Origin: Steinernema hermaphroditum
Taxonomy: Eukaryota; Nematoda; Chromadorea; Rhabditida; Steinernematidae
Length of the DNA: 64,000 nt
Reading direction: 5' to 3'
Assembly (NCBI GenBank): GCA_030435675.1
Contig: CM059622.1
Location: forward strand, 16,306,001 to 16,370,000
The notes below the pieces were generated by a model. It worked only from the letters and a program-made list of their open reading frames with translations. It was not told the origin of the DNA and did not search any database. Made by a program: the position numbers and the translations under genes. Of this stretch, positions 43,386 to 55,395 are shown one piece after another (position 1 is the stretch's first letter; every line of letters starts with the position of its first letter).

Positions 43386-44279
43386 TTACTTCGGAATGTA
43401 CGGGCCGTTTCTGATGAACTTGATCCCCCAAATCGGAACGGAGGCGCCCCATGTGATGGTGAGTCCTTCAGTGCCGTCGCGTTTATGTAGCGTAACGCGA
43501 CGGCCCTTTTCCTCCCAAGTGCCTCTCGTGTACGGGAAGAACTCCTTCCAGGTCTCGTCATCGGGTCGAGGACAAGCACGCAGTGTGAGCCTCGCATCGC
43601 TGGCCTGCCACCTCTCGACCAGCGCTCCAATGCAGTTTAAGTACCTCCCTGGACACGTTTCGCAGTCGATAGTTAACTGGAGAAAATTTGTAGATAATGT
43701 CCATGGAAGAACAAGATCGACGACTCTTTTGTAGAAGTACTTCATCTCCAGTTTTTGAAGACGACGCGCGCGAATGAATTTCTGAATGAGGTAGTAAATT
43801 TCGTCACCATCATTGTCGTCATAGTGCAGGCCGCGGACCGCAGGAAAGATTTGTAGAATTTGCCACATTCTCTGGAGTCGTCGTGATCGGCTTATGTGCA
43901 GAATCTCAAGAAGCTCTGGGGGATGACGCGCCTGCTCGAAATAGTCCGATAGAAGCTGAACAGCTTCTGCGTTTGCTACTTTCGCTCTTCTCGGAGCGTT
44001 ATGAGGGTGATCCCAGGTGGCTCCAGTGAATAGGATCTTCTCGACGACGTACTTTTCCGGTTCAGCAGTTAGTGTATCAAGATCCACTGGCTTACTGAAG
44101 TAGAACTTGACGAAGTCTTTATGTTGGCCAAAGACGGTCAAGTTGAGGCCAACTTGCTGCTGGAGTACGCGATCAGCCTGAGTATCCCATGGTGATGACA
44201 GTTTCTTGACAGTCTTTTGATCGCAGCGGCTAAGGAGAGAGAGAACGTTTTCGATGAAGAGTAGTGAGACGGACTCCAT
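43386..44279 (-). CDS. F-box-like protein of a nematode expansion family
   Basis: Single exon, 297 aa from the ATG at 44279 (an in-frame upstream ATG at 44351 would add 24 residues, but MESVSLLFIENVLSLL is the conserved family start). The N-terminal block resembles the degenerate F-box of a large nematode family whose members begin M-sVPf-F-e-vl; a Trp ends the motif (LSSPW). The remainder has leucine-rich segments without exact LRR repeats. Such proteins are thought to be substrate adaptors for SCF ubiquitin ligases; this is inferred. I know the family best from Steinernema, but cannot confirm it here. Confidence 0.7.
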   Translation of the reverse strand: MESVSLLFIENVLSLLSRCDQKTVKKLSSPWDTQADRVLQQQVGLNLTVFGQHKDFVKFYFSKPVDLDTLTAEPEKYVVEKILFTGATWDHPHNAPRRAKVANAEAVQLLSDYFEQARHPPELLEILHISRSRRLQRMWQILQIFPAVRGLHYDDNDGDEIYYLIQKFIRARRLQKLEMKYFYKRVVDLVLPWTLSTNFLQLTIDCETCPGRYLNCIGALVERWQASDARLTLRACPRPDDETWKEFFPYTRGTWEEKGRRVTLHKRDGTEGLTITWGASVPIWGIKFIRNGPYIPK

Positions 44280-45002
44280 CTTGAGGCACTGAGAGTGATT
44301 TCTGAAATTTGAGAGATTAGACCTTAATTTGCAGTTGAGTACGCGGAACAATAAGTATTATAGTATGAATGGATAGCCAGGGTAAGAGAGGAATAGGACT
44401 CGGCGTCTCTCTCCGTCAGATTGGCCGATGTGAACAACCGTTTTGGGCGGGAGCCATCGTCGTTCTCACCTCTGCGTCTCGCGTTTCACTCACACATGGT
44501 GCGATGGTGCTGATTGGGACACTTAGAGCGATCAAGTAACTCTTGGGGTCTTGGATCTGAGCGCGTCGGCCACATTACAAAGAGAAGTGGAAGTGAGCTT
44601 CTGCAGCCAAAATCGATGGACATGGGGTAAAACTGTGCTTGTATGGAAGATTATTATAGAAATAATACGATATTAAGCAACCAACCCAACGAAAGAACAA
44701 TTATTCAGATTATACACTATTATTAAGATAGCGCTTCGACTGCAAGTTTTACTGAGGTTCTGGAAAATCAGTTAAGACTCACTAAGAAGGTTGTCACTAC
44801 CGGCCCGTCTGAAGAATCCCAAACCCCGTTGCAATTCAAACTCGGCGCCTCTAATAGCTACGATATTGTTAGACCCGGGTACTTCGGGCTGTGGCACAAT
44901 GCATCGAATGACCATCGTGGAAGGGGAAGTTCGCCGAGAAAGTCTGTGGCACAGTGCTCTTGTCCAGCTGTAGCTAGTGTTCAGCGAGCTTCGCGCTCGA
45001 TC
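44280..45002. other. Intergenic, presumed promoter of the F-box-like gene
   Basis: No homology seen. Confidence 0.35.
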
Positions 45003-45130
45003 TAGAAGACCTTGTTAAAGTTGGGATCGACCTTGCGGAATCTTTTCTGAATGGCTTTTTCGATGCCTGCTTCGCGAATGTAGGCGAGGAGGACGTATGT
45101 TGCGACACTCAACAGCGAAGTCCTGCGAAG
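45003..45130 (-). pseudogene. C-type lectin domain fragment
   Basis: Reverse strand closely matches bases 50160-50305 of the astacin gene (segment encoding GIEKALQKRFRKVDPYFNDVF), reading GIEKAIQKRFRKVDPNFNKVF followed by a stop, with a frameshift upstream. A relic of a paralogue of the lectin exon. Confidence 0.78.
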
Positions 45131-45439
45131 CGGAACTGACAAGACCCTGGCCAGGCCTTCATTTTATGCAGCTTTCGGTGACCATCAATCAGCTCTGCTT
45201 ACGTCTATTCTGATCGTATGTCCTTTTTATCAGATGCACCATTATTTGTTCCGCTTACTGTCGTCGTCTGCTCTGTTATCACGATACTTAAGTACGTGAC
45301 TTGCTTTAAGATCATAATTTTGCCAGCACCAAAAAGAACCCATGACAAATATACGATGCTATTTCCAAGCACCGATCATATGTACACAGATCATATCTTT
45401 CCACAGTAGCTTCCACTTTTATCAACCGTTCTTCAAACC

Positions 45440-45660
45440 ATGATCCCAGAAGTTCTGAAATATCGGGGTCCACAGTTTCTCCAAGAAGCCGTCACCACCG
45501 CCTGACCACCTGCGCCGCCACGAGAAGCGAAGAAATCCCATTCACCAAGTGTACGCCGCCAACCAAACCGAAGATGGGACTTGCTGCGTTCACTGTCTTC
45601 CTCATCTCTACCGTAATCCAGCACTTCGCCACTTCAACGCTCAACGACCTTCAAGTCTGA
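45440..45660 (+). mobile_element. Type 2 retroposon fragment
   Basis: Aligns with the middle of the 38654 element (CAAGAAGCCGTCACCACCGC, CACCTGCGCCGCC). No ends seen. Confidence 0.6.
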
Positions 45661-46389
45661 TATCATCATGTGTGCAAGAAAGAAGAGGTCGATGATTTAT
45701 CAGGCGTTCTGCACAGCGCGTGTTTTATCTTAAAATTGTTCCTCCATATTACACGTGGTCTTTTCCAGAGGCGTTTGGGATCACCGTAATCCGCGGATGT
45801 CAGACCAATCAGTCGTTTCTTGAAGTGAGTTAGCAGACATCGGAAAAACACTTTTGCTTTTGATACCGGCATAGCAAAGCAATCGGCATAACCGAATTTC
45901 ACATCGGCATCGTAAATACGGAAACGCTTGTGAACAAATCGAACCACCTCTATCCCTTTAGGAGTATGTCGAGCCTTATGAGCTGCCCTAAGGGAATATC
46001 AGGCGAAAGTTGGAAATGCCCCGAAATTCTGACGGACAACCTATGAAAGTGAAGGATCGAAAGTCCCAAGACCAATTCCCGTATATAAACCAAGACAACA
46101 AGGCTGATCCTTCGGATTCGCTTAAAATCTAGCTAAGTCCAGGTCTAGGACATGAGCATAGTGAACATAAGCTTGCTTCTAGACTACTCATAGACACCGC
46201 CAACAAAACAGACTGTCATTGAAATTGGCACTCTCTATTTGGCAGTCTTTTTTCTCGGTGCTGTTGTCACATCAGTCTGGCACTTAAAGGCTTCATCTGA
46301 TAGAGTCCAAGATCAGTTCACTATGATCTCTTTTGATAAGCCAACAGACATGAAGGACAGTAAGGGGAATAAATATGGGTGCATGTGAT
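45661..46389. other. Intergenic, no gene seen
   Basis: No recognised feature. Confidence 0.35.
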
Positions 46390-46512
46390 AAGAAGGACGA
46401 ACGATTGGAAGCAGACAAAGACGTCAACAAAGTCGTAAAAAAAAGAAGGTCTTCGCATAAAAAAGAAGGTCTTCGGCTGTCCTGTCAGTGACTCAAGAGA
46501 TCTTTCAATCAA
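46390..46512 (+). pseudogene. Relic of a duplicated astacin promoter
   Basis: Aligns with 47110-47225 just upstream of the astacin ATG: GACGTCAACA, GCATAAAA and CTCAAGAGAT blocks occur in the same order and spacing. No coding continuation. Suggests an earlier duplicate of the 5' end. Confidence 0.55.
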
Positions 46513-46569
46513 AGCCTTACAAAGCCAAAACCATGCTCGTGCCTGAGGTTAAGAAATGAACCGTACAGA

Positions 46570-46880
46570 TGGAGAGCGGTGGGTCACTCGGTCGCCCTCT
46601 GACCATCCGTTTGGTCCAATGACAAACCTTGAGGCAGTTGTGAGTTTTCCGGTTTCCAGCGGGTATTGAGGCGGATGAATTCAGTAATTCAACCACCATC
46701 GACAACAAGACCGCATACCGGCTTCCTTAGAAGTCATCTTGAAGGTTGCTGATACCGTATACTGTCTCAACCAACCGGTTCTACATCAACGCGACACCAG
46801 AAATGCGGCCTGGAATGAGAAATGACTTGTGCGTCCTATGCAAGGCGTACTGCTTTTGATTCATGGAATAGAATCGTGCA
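46570..46880 (+). mobile_element. Degraded type 1 retroposon
   Basis: Diverged copy of the 21854 element (GAGAGCGGTGGGTCACTCGG 5' end; CATCAACGCGACACC; GCAAGGCGTACTGC hairpin relic). Target duplication not evident. Confidence 0.65.
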
Positions 46881-47219
46881 AGGACCGAAAAGCTCAAAAC
46901 AAAAGTACAAATTTGGTTCCAATACCGTACTACGCTTTGGTGGTTAAGTTGTTTTGAGTGGTTTGCAAGCACGACCCATTAGCGTTGCGTCGAACTTCCT
47001 GATTCTACTGAACTTAAGGTATTGTACTGTACTTCATGATTTCCCTCATGAAAGTGCACATTTGATAAGAGAACGGGACTAACAGGTTCAGCAAAATGGG
47101 GAGGAGCTGATAAAAGGACAAATGAGGTAGACGCAGACGTCAACAGAGCTGATTGATGGTCACCGTAAGCTGCATAAAAGGACGCCCTTGACGGCGTCTT
47201 GTCAGTCCCAATTCAAGAG

Positions 47220-50200
47220 ATGAGGATCCTTCCAATCCTCTTCCTACTGGCCTCGCTGTGCCAAGCGTTTCCCAACTCCAACTCTCCTCTAAGAGGAAAG
47301 GAGTTGTTCAGAAAGGTAATTAAAATGATCGTGCTGGCTTCCTATAATGACTTTCAGAATCACCCCGACTTCAAGGATCTGGATGAGGTAGCCCAGTTGA
47401 TTGCCGAGCACAAGAAGAAGGTCGCAGATCGCTTAGAACAGGAGCATGACGACTCCTACAAAGAAGCCGTTGCGAAGGCTAGGGAACAGATAAAGGTACC
47501 GTCGAACTGCGGGGTATATCTCAGCCTCATATCTTTAGAATCTGAATCCCAAGCCCGTCCCAGGAGGTAGGGTCAGCATCGAACGAATCAACGCCGCTCT
47601 CGGTTTGGATGAGGTGCTCGTCGAAGGCGATATTTTGATGACCGCGTGAGTTTGTCTTTTGAAAAACGTTTTGCACGTTTAGACTGGTAATCAAGGATTA
47701 ACCTTTGCCTTGAAAATCCTTTTTTAGATGGAATTTTCCATAGGGTGGGTAAGTGTTATAAAGCATGAATGGGCGGGAAAAGATGGGTAAGGGTGATCGC
47801 GGCAGAACCAATTTCATGGACAGCCACGTTTTTCATTTTTTTTACTTTTTTTTCGTCATTTTCACTCATCAGTGGCCATGGATCATCATGGGTGGCCCCT
47901 AACTGTTGCTATTGAAAAATTTATTATTTAAAAGAAGGTTACTGATACAACCTCTATTCTGGCGTCGACGGATGGATCGGTTTGGTTAGTATAGAGGATG
48001 TTTCCCTACTGGATGCCCTTTTTATCAGATTTTTTTATACTAGACACTAGACAAACAGGCAAGACTTGTTGACAGCTGCTCTGAAAAATATATTTAAGTG
48101 CATCCACAGAAGTGAACTGTGGCTCGTTTGAGTTCAAATGTTCAAGCGACCTCCTTTCAGCGATGAAGCCAGAAGGTATTTCGAAATCGATTCGGTCGGA
48201 CGTTCCAAACGTCAAGCCTACCAGCCGCGGAGCAATCCCAACTACAACTGGGAATACAGTATTCCGTACGCGTATGAGCCCTCTCTGAGCAAGTTTCTTC
48301 AATTAGTTATTTGTGCATAAGCAATGACATTCAGGCGATGATAGCAAGCACTATGCGAAATGGGCGATGGACTTTTGGCAGAACAACACTTGCCTCACCT
48401 TCCACGAAGTCGACAGTTCCACTGCATCAAAGCAGCGTGTCCTCTATTTCATCAACGGAGGCGGATGCTACAGTGGCATAGGCCGTGGCAGTGGTGTCGG
48501 ACTGCAGGAAGTCTCTGCTTGTGATGCGGTAAGCTATTTGTAGCGAGGGATAGAACTGAATGACCAAAGACGCCAACTGAGCCGGCTTCGGCTCGGCCCA
48601 CAAGGAAAGGGTCTCTAACATCGACGCAAGTTATAGGCCTAGGAATGTATTAGTATCATAGTAGAAACTAATGCGGCATCTCTTTTAACGGACATTGAGC
48701 GCGTTAGGGAACCTAGTATTTTGCACCGTTAGTATACTCACCTAGGCCTACCGTGTCGATCTTAGAATTGCATTATTGACCGTTACCTTGCCAATTGGCC
48801 CCGAGCCGAAACTGTGCCTGTTACTGGGGACAATTTCGACCGTTGGCGTGGAGCGGTACTAAGAGATGCTCAGACGACAATACTCTATCCCGAATGCCCG
48901 TTGCCCCAAACCCTTTGTCTGCGCTCTCTCTTTCGGTCTTCATGACCCTCTTTCTTGCCCTGCCCTTTATCTTTTGCTTATTTCAGTACTATACATCCAC
49001 CCATGAAGTCGGACACGCTCTGGGATTCATGCACGAACAGAGTCGTTGGGATCGCGACGACTACATCAATGTCGACTTGGACAACGTTAAGGTAGTGTAT
49101 AGTACATGGCTAGCAAATAATGTCGTAATTCAGAAAAACAAAAAACACAATTACAACAAACGCGACAAAGATGAGAACAACAACTTTGGCAAGCAATACG
49201 ACTTTCGTGGAATTATGCACTACACTGACGGGTATGTTCTCATACTCTAGTCAGTTTTGTGTGACTTAAATGGAAAGAAGACCTGACAAAACTATTGCGT
49301 TTCAGAGCGTTCGCACTCGATGACACAAAGACCGTTATGTTCGCTCGGAACCCCGGCTACCAAATGTCGATAGGATCGGATGAGTATCCTGACTACGGCG
49401 ACATCTACGAGATGAACATGCAGTACTCCTGCTACGGTACAGTAGCCTCTTCCATACCGAACTAGGCCTTATTTAGACAAGTGTAAGAATTCGGGAACAA
49501 TCTGCTACAACGAAGGCAAACCGAATCCGAACAACTGCTCCGTCTGTCAGTGTCCCAGTGGCTTCGGTGGCCCCCGGTGTTTCCAACGTGAAGCTCCAGT
49601 TGGTGGGCTGAACTGTGGCGAAAGCTTGTGGATCCCTCGAGGGGCCGGGAGTGCCTGGCAGACGCTCGCCGTCAGCAAACAAGTGGGAGATGGCACGGGA
49701 AAGGCTCGCGCTCGAAAGGACCCCGCTTACTGCACCTGGCACATCAGATCTCTAGACAGTGCACAGATCGAATACGAAGTCGTCGAAGTTGGAACAGGCC
49801 GTCGGCCGAACGACCTCTGCGTGAGCATATGCCAAAGTGGTGGAGTAAGCATCAAGGGTCTCGAGAAGACGTGGAAGCCCGAAGGAATGAAGTTCTGCTG
49901 TGAGGAACAGCTCAACAAGACTATGACGACAGCGAAGAATCTCCTCATTGTCCAAGGTTATAACTTCCAGTATTACACCGACTTCGTTATTCGTTATAGA
50001 TCCAGTAAGTTGTACTCTTTGTTTATTTCGGACTGTTTGAAATTATTTGTTTCAGAACAAGATGAGGTCCCTACGACAACGACTACCACCACGACCACCA
50101 CCACTAGGCCTCCAGTCACTGTCCCTCAAGGCAATGTTCATCACTACATTATGTACATCCTCGTAACCGCGCCATTGTCCTTCAATGATGCGGCCGCCTT

Positions 50201-50556
50201 TTGCGAAACCCAAAATGCCATCCTCGCCTACATTCCCGGACCAGGCATCGAAAAAGCTCTTCAGAAGAGATTCCGCAAGGTCGATCCTTACTTCAACGAT
50301 GTCTTCTGGATCGGCTTCTACAAGCCGCAGGGAATGAGTTCGGAATACGAGTGGCTCAATGGCGAAGATGTGACGTACACCAATTGGGCGACTGGACAGC
50401 CGCGGCCTACCCCCACTGAGCAGTGTGCTCTGGTAAGATGCCGTTTGTCACGCATAGTATGACCGTCTGTTTCTTCAGCACTTGGACACCGAATGGGTGG
50501 GCACCAACTGCGAGGACAAGCACTCCTTCGTCTGCAAAAAGCTGACGTGGCCCTAA
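47220..50556 (+). CDS. Astacin metalloprotease with EGF, CUB and C-type lectin domains
   Basis: Secreted zinc protease of the nematode NAS family. Eleven exons: 47220-47315, 47358-47495, 47539-47645, 48161-48288, 48335-48528, 48987-49091, 49134-49231, 49306-49436, 49477-50004, 50056-50432, 50479-50556; 659 aa. ATG 47220 was preferred to the in-frame ATG at 47199 because a TATA-like ATAAAAGG lies at 47174. Signal peptide 1-16; prodomain with the Asp switch VEGDI; furin-like site RSKR. The catalytic domain has HEVGHALGFMHE and the Met-turn IMHY. An EGF-like module (CYNEG...CQCPSGFGG) and a CUB domain follow, then a Thr-rich linker and a C-type lectin domain with WIGFY, YTNWATGQP and C-terminal FVCKK. 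The lectin addition is unusual. Intron 4 begins GC (A|GCAAGT). Confidence 0.93.
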
Positions 50557-51087
50557 GAAGTGGGCATATATTATTCAATCTTTGTGATATTGAATTACAT
50601 AAATAAATGAAACGCAGTGATTGGAATGCCTAATACCTAAAAATGCTCGAATTGAGATTACTCGATTCGAGAGCTCTATAATGGAAGCAACGTTGCAGGA
50701 TGAATATTAACCAAGAAGACCCCCAGGAGGCAGTGCTTGAGTAGAAACTTCACCTCTGATAAAAGAAGGAACTCTAGAACGAAATCGTGAAAACAAAGGG
50801 AAGTGAACTTTCAGTTCAGAGGATGCTAAGTGTTGCTCCCCTCCATTTCGACCGTTTGCATTCCTTGGGGCTTCGTAACAAAATGTCACGTCGAATGATT
50901 CATGTGTTACGTTCAATAAAGAAACATTGTATTTCATAAACGACGTTCTCGTATTTATTGAAAACTGCCCACACATTTCTTGCATATATTCTATTACGAC
51001 AACCTTGTCGGGGATGTGTTCGGAAACTTGTATAGTTTGAATCAGTTATGCGACTTTTGAACTTGAGTATCCGTGATAGTATTAGAG
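50557..51087. other. Astacin 3' flank
   Basis: AATAAA at 50602. Beyond it no feature recognised. Confidence 0.4.
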
Positions 51088-51095
51088 ACAGACAC

Positions 51096-51373
51096 TAGGG
51101 ATGCACCGGAACGGAACCCGGAACGAACCGGAATCAGTCAGAAGGTCCGGGGTTCGAATCTGTCTGCGAGGAAAACTTTTTTTTATGTACTTTTTCCGCA
51201 CGTTTTTCCGTATATTTAAATTTTGCTTACGTAGAATCAGACAATCAAACAGTTTCCAGAATGTTATGTCAAGAAAATACGAAAATAAAAAAGTTTTGCT
51301 CGCGGGTGGATTCGAACCCCGGACCTTCTGACTGATTCCGGTTCGTCCCGGTTTCCGTTCCGGTGCATCCCTA
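51096..51373. mobile_element. hAT-type fold-back MITE with a tRNA-like arm
   Basis: 278 bp, termini TAGGGATGCACCGGAAC, arms about 85 bp, exact 8-bp duplications ACAGACAC (51088-51095, 51374-51381), which marks a hAT-mobilised element. Each arm contains GGGGTTCGAATC, matching an RNA polymerase III B box, and an adjoining sequence like the 3' half of a tRNA. No ORF. Confidence 0.85.
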
Positions 51374-51381
51374 ACAGACAC

Positions 51382-52653
51382 CTTCACCGGTGCTCATAAG
51401 TCACATGAAATCTTCATTCGTGTCTGTCCGGCCTTTTTGGCGCCTCTGTCCGCGCTACGGGAATTTTGATGAGGTTTGAAAAACGAAAGGTCAACTCTTC
51501 AACACTGAGAGCAAGGGAGCCTTCCAAATTGTCCGTCTTAGACGAAAATTGTCTACAGGTAGGCACACATTATTGAGCATTAACCCCAAAAGCTCGCCGA
51601 GCTATACGTCGTTCCAAACCACGAAAGTTCCGAACCGGTATAAGCTTTTTAATCCTGGCACGAGGGTTTGTGACATAGAGCTGGCCAACCATTGTTATGT
51701 GAATTATGCCAACCTTTTCAACGTCCTCAATGTCCTTCCCAATGTCCTCAAATCTAATCTGGATGGCCCCGAATAATGTCAAAACACTACCCAGTTCGGA
51801 GCACCTCTATCTTGGAAAATTTGACTACAAAAGTCGTCTACTCTAAACTTTGCTTTCGAAGAGTGCTTGCATAGCCAGATGTGCGCAGATGCTGACAAAT
51901 TTTTGCAGTTGACACTCAATACTGTGCTCAATAATGTGAAAAGCTAAAATGGAAGGGATTAGGACGGGATTCGAACACGGACCCGGATCAGTTCAATCAA
52001 GCACATAGTCAACAACTTCCTGTGAAATTGGACTATAGTCGTTTAAGTCAACTTTCAAAGTATGTTTACATGGTGAGCTGTGCGTATATAGCCGTCAAGG
52101 TTTTGGAGTTGACGTTTAATAACGTGTTCATTTGTATGTGCCAATTTACAGCTCGATCTGGTGCGGACACGTCGGCTGATTCCCTTTTTGACACATTGTC
52201 AACGCTCTATTCAATATGAAGAGCAATAGAAAATACATAACACCAACGGGGACAAGACTAAAATTTATATGTAGTGCGCACTTGCCCCATTTTTTCGCGT
52301 TTTGAGCCAAAATGTCTATTAGTGCGAGGGTGCTCACTGATCGCGTCAACCCTTCAGATGAAGGCGAGCATGATTATACAGGTAGTGGCTGACGCGGGAG
52401 CGGTTATCAGACCCAATAGCTACGTGAAGTGATAAAAAGAAATTTGTGTGCGATCGATCGAAAGTAATAAGGAGTTATTTCTTTCGATGTTTACTTATGT
52501 GAGTCATGGAAATATGACACCTTTCTTTCCTGTGCACGCCGAGTCTTTTTGTAAATAACTATGCGTTAATAACCAAATTACATATGATTTCATTTTAGTT
52601 CCTTATCTTAGAGCTCTGCCACTGAATTGTTTTAGGTATACCAACAGATAAGG
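51382..52653. other. Upstream region of lnkn-1
   Basis: AT-rich, no gene or named repeat recognised. The near end holds the presumed lnkn-1 promoter. Confidence 0.35.
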
Positions 52654-55189
52654 ATGTTTTTCACTTTCTTATTGACGACCTTCTTCGTTGAGGTGACCGG
52701 CGGCGGAATCGATGGACGCGTCTGTGCTTTTGGTGACATTAACAAGGATCGATACACAGACATAATCGTGCAGGTGACTACAACAGGTCGGCATAAATCA
52801 ACTGTCCTTTTCAGATCGACAACTACTTGAAGATCAACCTCCAAACTGAACGTGGTGCATTCATTAGTTCGCCGGATCTGGCACCTATAGATGTGGGGCT
52901 TCCTGTGAATGTTCAGTGTGTTGTCGGCGATTTCAACGGAGATGCTGCACCAGATATTCTAGTTTCCAAGAAGAGTTTGATGAAGGTCAATCAATATGAG
53001 ACAGCTGTATATATTAGCCACAATAGTGCCTTTAAAAAGGTCGCTCTGAATGCTGCGTATTTTGATCAGCCTATCGTAAGTTGGTTATTTTAAGATATTA
53101 CCATTTGAGCCGTCGGGAAACCAGAAATTATTGGTTTTCTCTGTTTCGTTGGCTAGAAAGTCTGTGCAAAGGATAGTGTAAGTGTTAAAATTGTGTCAAG
53201 GTTGACCACAAAAACTTCTGCGTCTGAGGGGAATCGAACCCCTGTCGATTGCTTGGAAGGCAACCATGCTGACCATTACACCACAGACGCCATGGGAAAT
53301 GACCCATATCTTCTGTTTTTCTCATACATTTGCGCGGGATATTTGCCGGAGGGGATATTCGATCCCAGCGATAGGAGCAGTCGAGCATCGGTGGTTCAGT
53401 GGTAGAATGCTCGCCTGCCACGCGGGCGGCCCGGGTTCGATTCCCGGCCGATGCAAATCTTTTTCTTTAGCATTTTTAAATCATTTATTCCTATTTTCTT
53501 GTGATCTGGCAATTGATGATAATCGAAATTGCCGTTTTAATCTGTGACACATTTCAGGTAGTGGATCTCAATGGAGACGGAATATCCGACATTCTCGGGT
53601 TCGTCTATGACGATCAAGACGAAGTGAAACCTTTCTGTGTTACTGGCTCACGAACATTGAGCGAATCAACTAAGGGGACAAACTGCTCAGATTACTTCCA
53701 AAACCTTGAAAAGACCGCGCCTTTCACGCCTATCCATGGATTCCCTCCTATCTTTGCCGATCTGGACGGCGATCTGAGCTCTGAACTCGTATTTGGTATG
53801 GAAGACAAGACGGATATACTCCGTTTCGATGTTTGGAAGCGAAATGGAGCCAAGACATGGGACTACGACGGGAAAATTCTCGGCCGCAATCCGTTGAACT
53901 CAAACTTTAAGTACTTCGGTGGCGCTGTGGTTGGGGATATCGATGCAAATGGTCTTCTGGACGTTATGGTTCCCGTGTGCAGGGAAGAAGAGTGTCAGCA
54001 TGTGGACAATATGCTGCTTTGGACGAAAAAACGTGGATGGAATTGCATCAATTTGGACTTGAAGGTAAGCGAGAAATCCAGTCCAGTTCTAGCATCACAT
54101 CCAGGGTCATGAGATCGTAGGCGAACCGGAATCGAAGGTGCTCTTCCGCATAGGTGACTTCAACCTAGACGGATACCCTGACTTGATTGCGTCCCTTTTA
54201 AATCCAACTCAAAAGAGGATACATCCTATGATCCTCGAAAACGTTCGTTCCTCTGACGTTCCTAATATCACAAGGTATGCATGTGAAAAAGCGTGACCAA
54301 AACTGTTTTCGAAATGCTTAGAACTTTCGAGCTGCAGACTAATCCTCTCCGACTGGAACCGACGGACATGGCGAACGGGGACATCAAGATGGCGACGTTC
54401 TTTGATTTGAAGGAAAACGGCGGACTCGACATAATTGTGGAATATGAGCATCTCCTACAAATGAAACACGATTTCATCCGTTGCGAAAACAAAGGCGATA
54501 CGACCTTTCTCAAAGTTCAGACGTTTACAAGTGTGTGCGCCAATGATTGTCCCGGGCATGATGGTAAATTGGGTGAGTCTATCTATGGTTAAATTTCTCG
54601 AATATCCTGTTTGGCAAACCATCCTTAAGTAGGTCTAACAAGGAGAGGTCTCAAACTAGCCCTTTTTGTCCACCAAGTTTCAACTGGGGCGGACACTTTG
54701 AAAAATTCTCTTGTGACTCAAAACCTTCCATTTTTAGGCAGCGGAATCAGCTGGCATGGCGCATGTACCCGCTTCTCCATGGCCGACACGTGGGGAGAAA
54801 CAAAACAGTCCGCACAGTGCCAGATGCCTCAGACATCGCATCGCTCGTTGGCGCTTCCCTACGTCCTGTTCGGACTGGGTCGCTCGCCAAATTTCGTGGA
54901 CAAGATCACGCTGGGAAGCCCACAATATCCCGAGCGCAAAGGCGAAGCACAGAAGATAGTTCCGAACTCAAGGCTTGTTGTCATCCCTCCCGAATTTCCG
55001 TCGGGAACTAAATGGACCTTCAGGCAGTACATAATCCCCAGTCGTCTTCTCATCCAGAGTCTGCCGGTCTTTGCTGCGCTCTGTGTGCTTCTAAGCAGCC
55101 TCATTGTCTTTCTGCATTACCGAGAGGTCAGGGAAGACCGCAAAGAGCGTCAAATGGAAACCAATAGATTCCATTTTGATGCTTTGTAA
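52654..55189 (+). CDS. lnkn-1: Linkin / ITFG1 (TIP) homologue
   Basis: Single-pass membrane protein with integrin-type FG-GAP (beta-propeller) repeats; in C. elegans linkin supports adhesion between gonadal cells. Six exons: 52654-52773, 52815-53075, 53558-54064, 54105-54274, 54322-54572, 54738-55189; 586 aa, close to the family length of about 600. Signal peptide 1-16. FG-GAP Ca-binding motifs recur: DINKDRYTD, DFNGDAAPD, DLNGDGISD, DLDGDLSSE, DIDANGLLD, DFNLDGYPD. The lumenal part ends in a conserved block (GLGRSPNFVD). One TM segment (SLPVFAALCVLLSSLIVFLH) precedes a short charged tail. A tRNA-Gly pair sits in intron 2. AATAAA at about 55232. Confidence 0.93.
53219..53290 (-). tRNA. tRNA-Gly (UCC), cassette member in lnkn-1 intron 2
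   Basis: 72 nt, canonical. Antisense to the host gene. Partner of 53385 over a 94-bp spacer. Confidence 0.95.
53385..53455 (+). tRNA. tRNA-Gly (GCC), cassette member in lnkn-1 intron 2
   Basis: 71 nt, canonical family sequence, followed by a T-run. Confidence 0.95.
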
Positions 55190-55395
55190 AGCAATGGTTA
55201 ATTTATGGATGTATAAATTTATAATAATATTAATAAATATGTTGATACCTCAATTTGTTGCTCAATGATGTTTACATGTGGCCGTCATGGTCAAAGTTTC
55301 AACCCGATCAACGTCTGATCAGTCGCAATAGTCCCTTAAAATTAGTTATCTGCGTTTTATTTAATGTTATAAATTAAATAACTACATCACAAACA

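Noticed and set aside
51132..51172. Possible complete tRNA gene in the fold-back MITE
   Set aside because: Only the B-box and 3' half look like tRNA; no acceptor pairing or anticodon arm can be completed.
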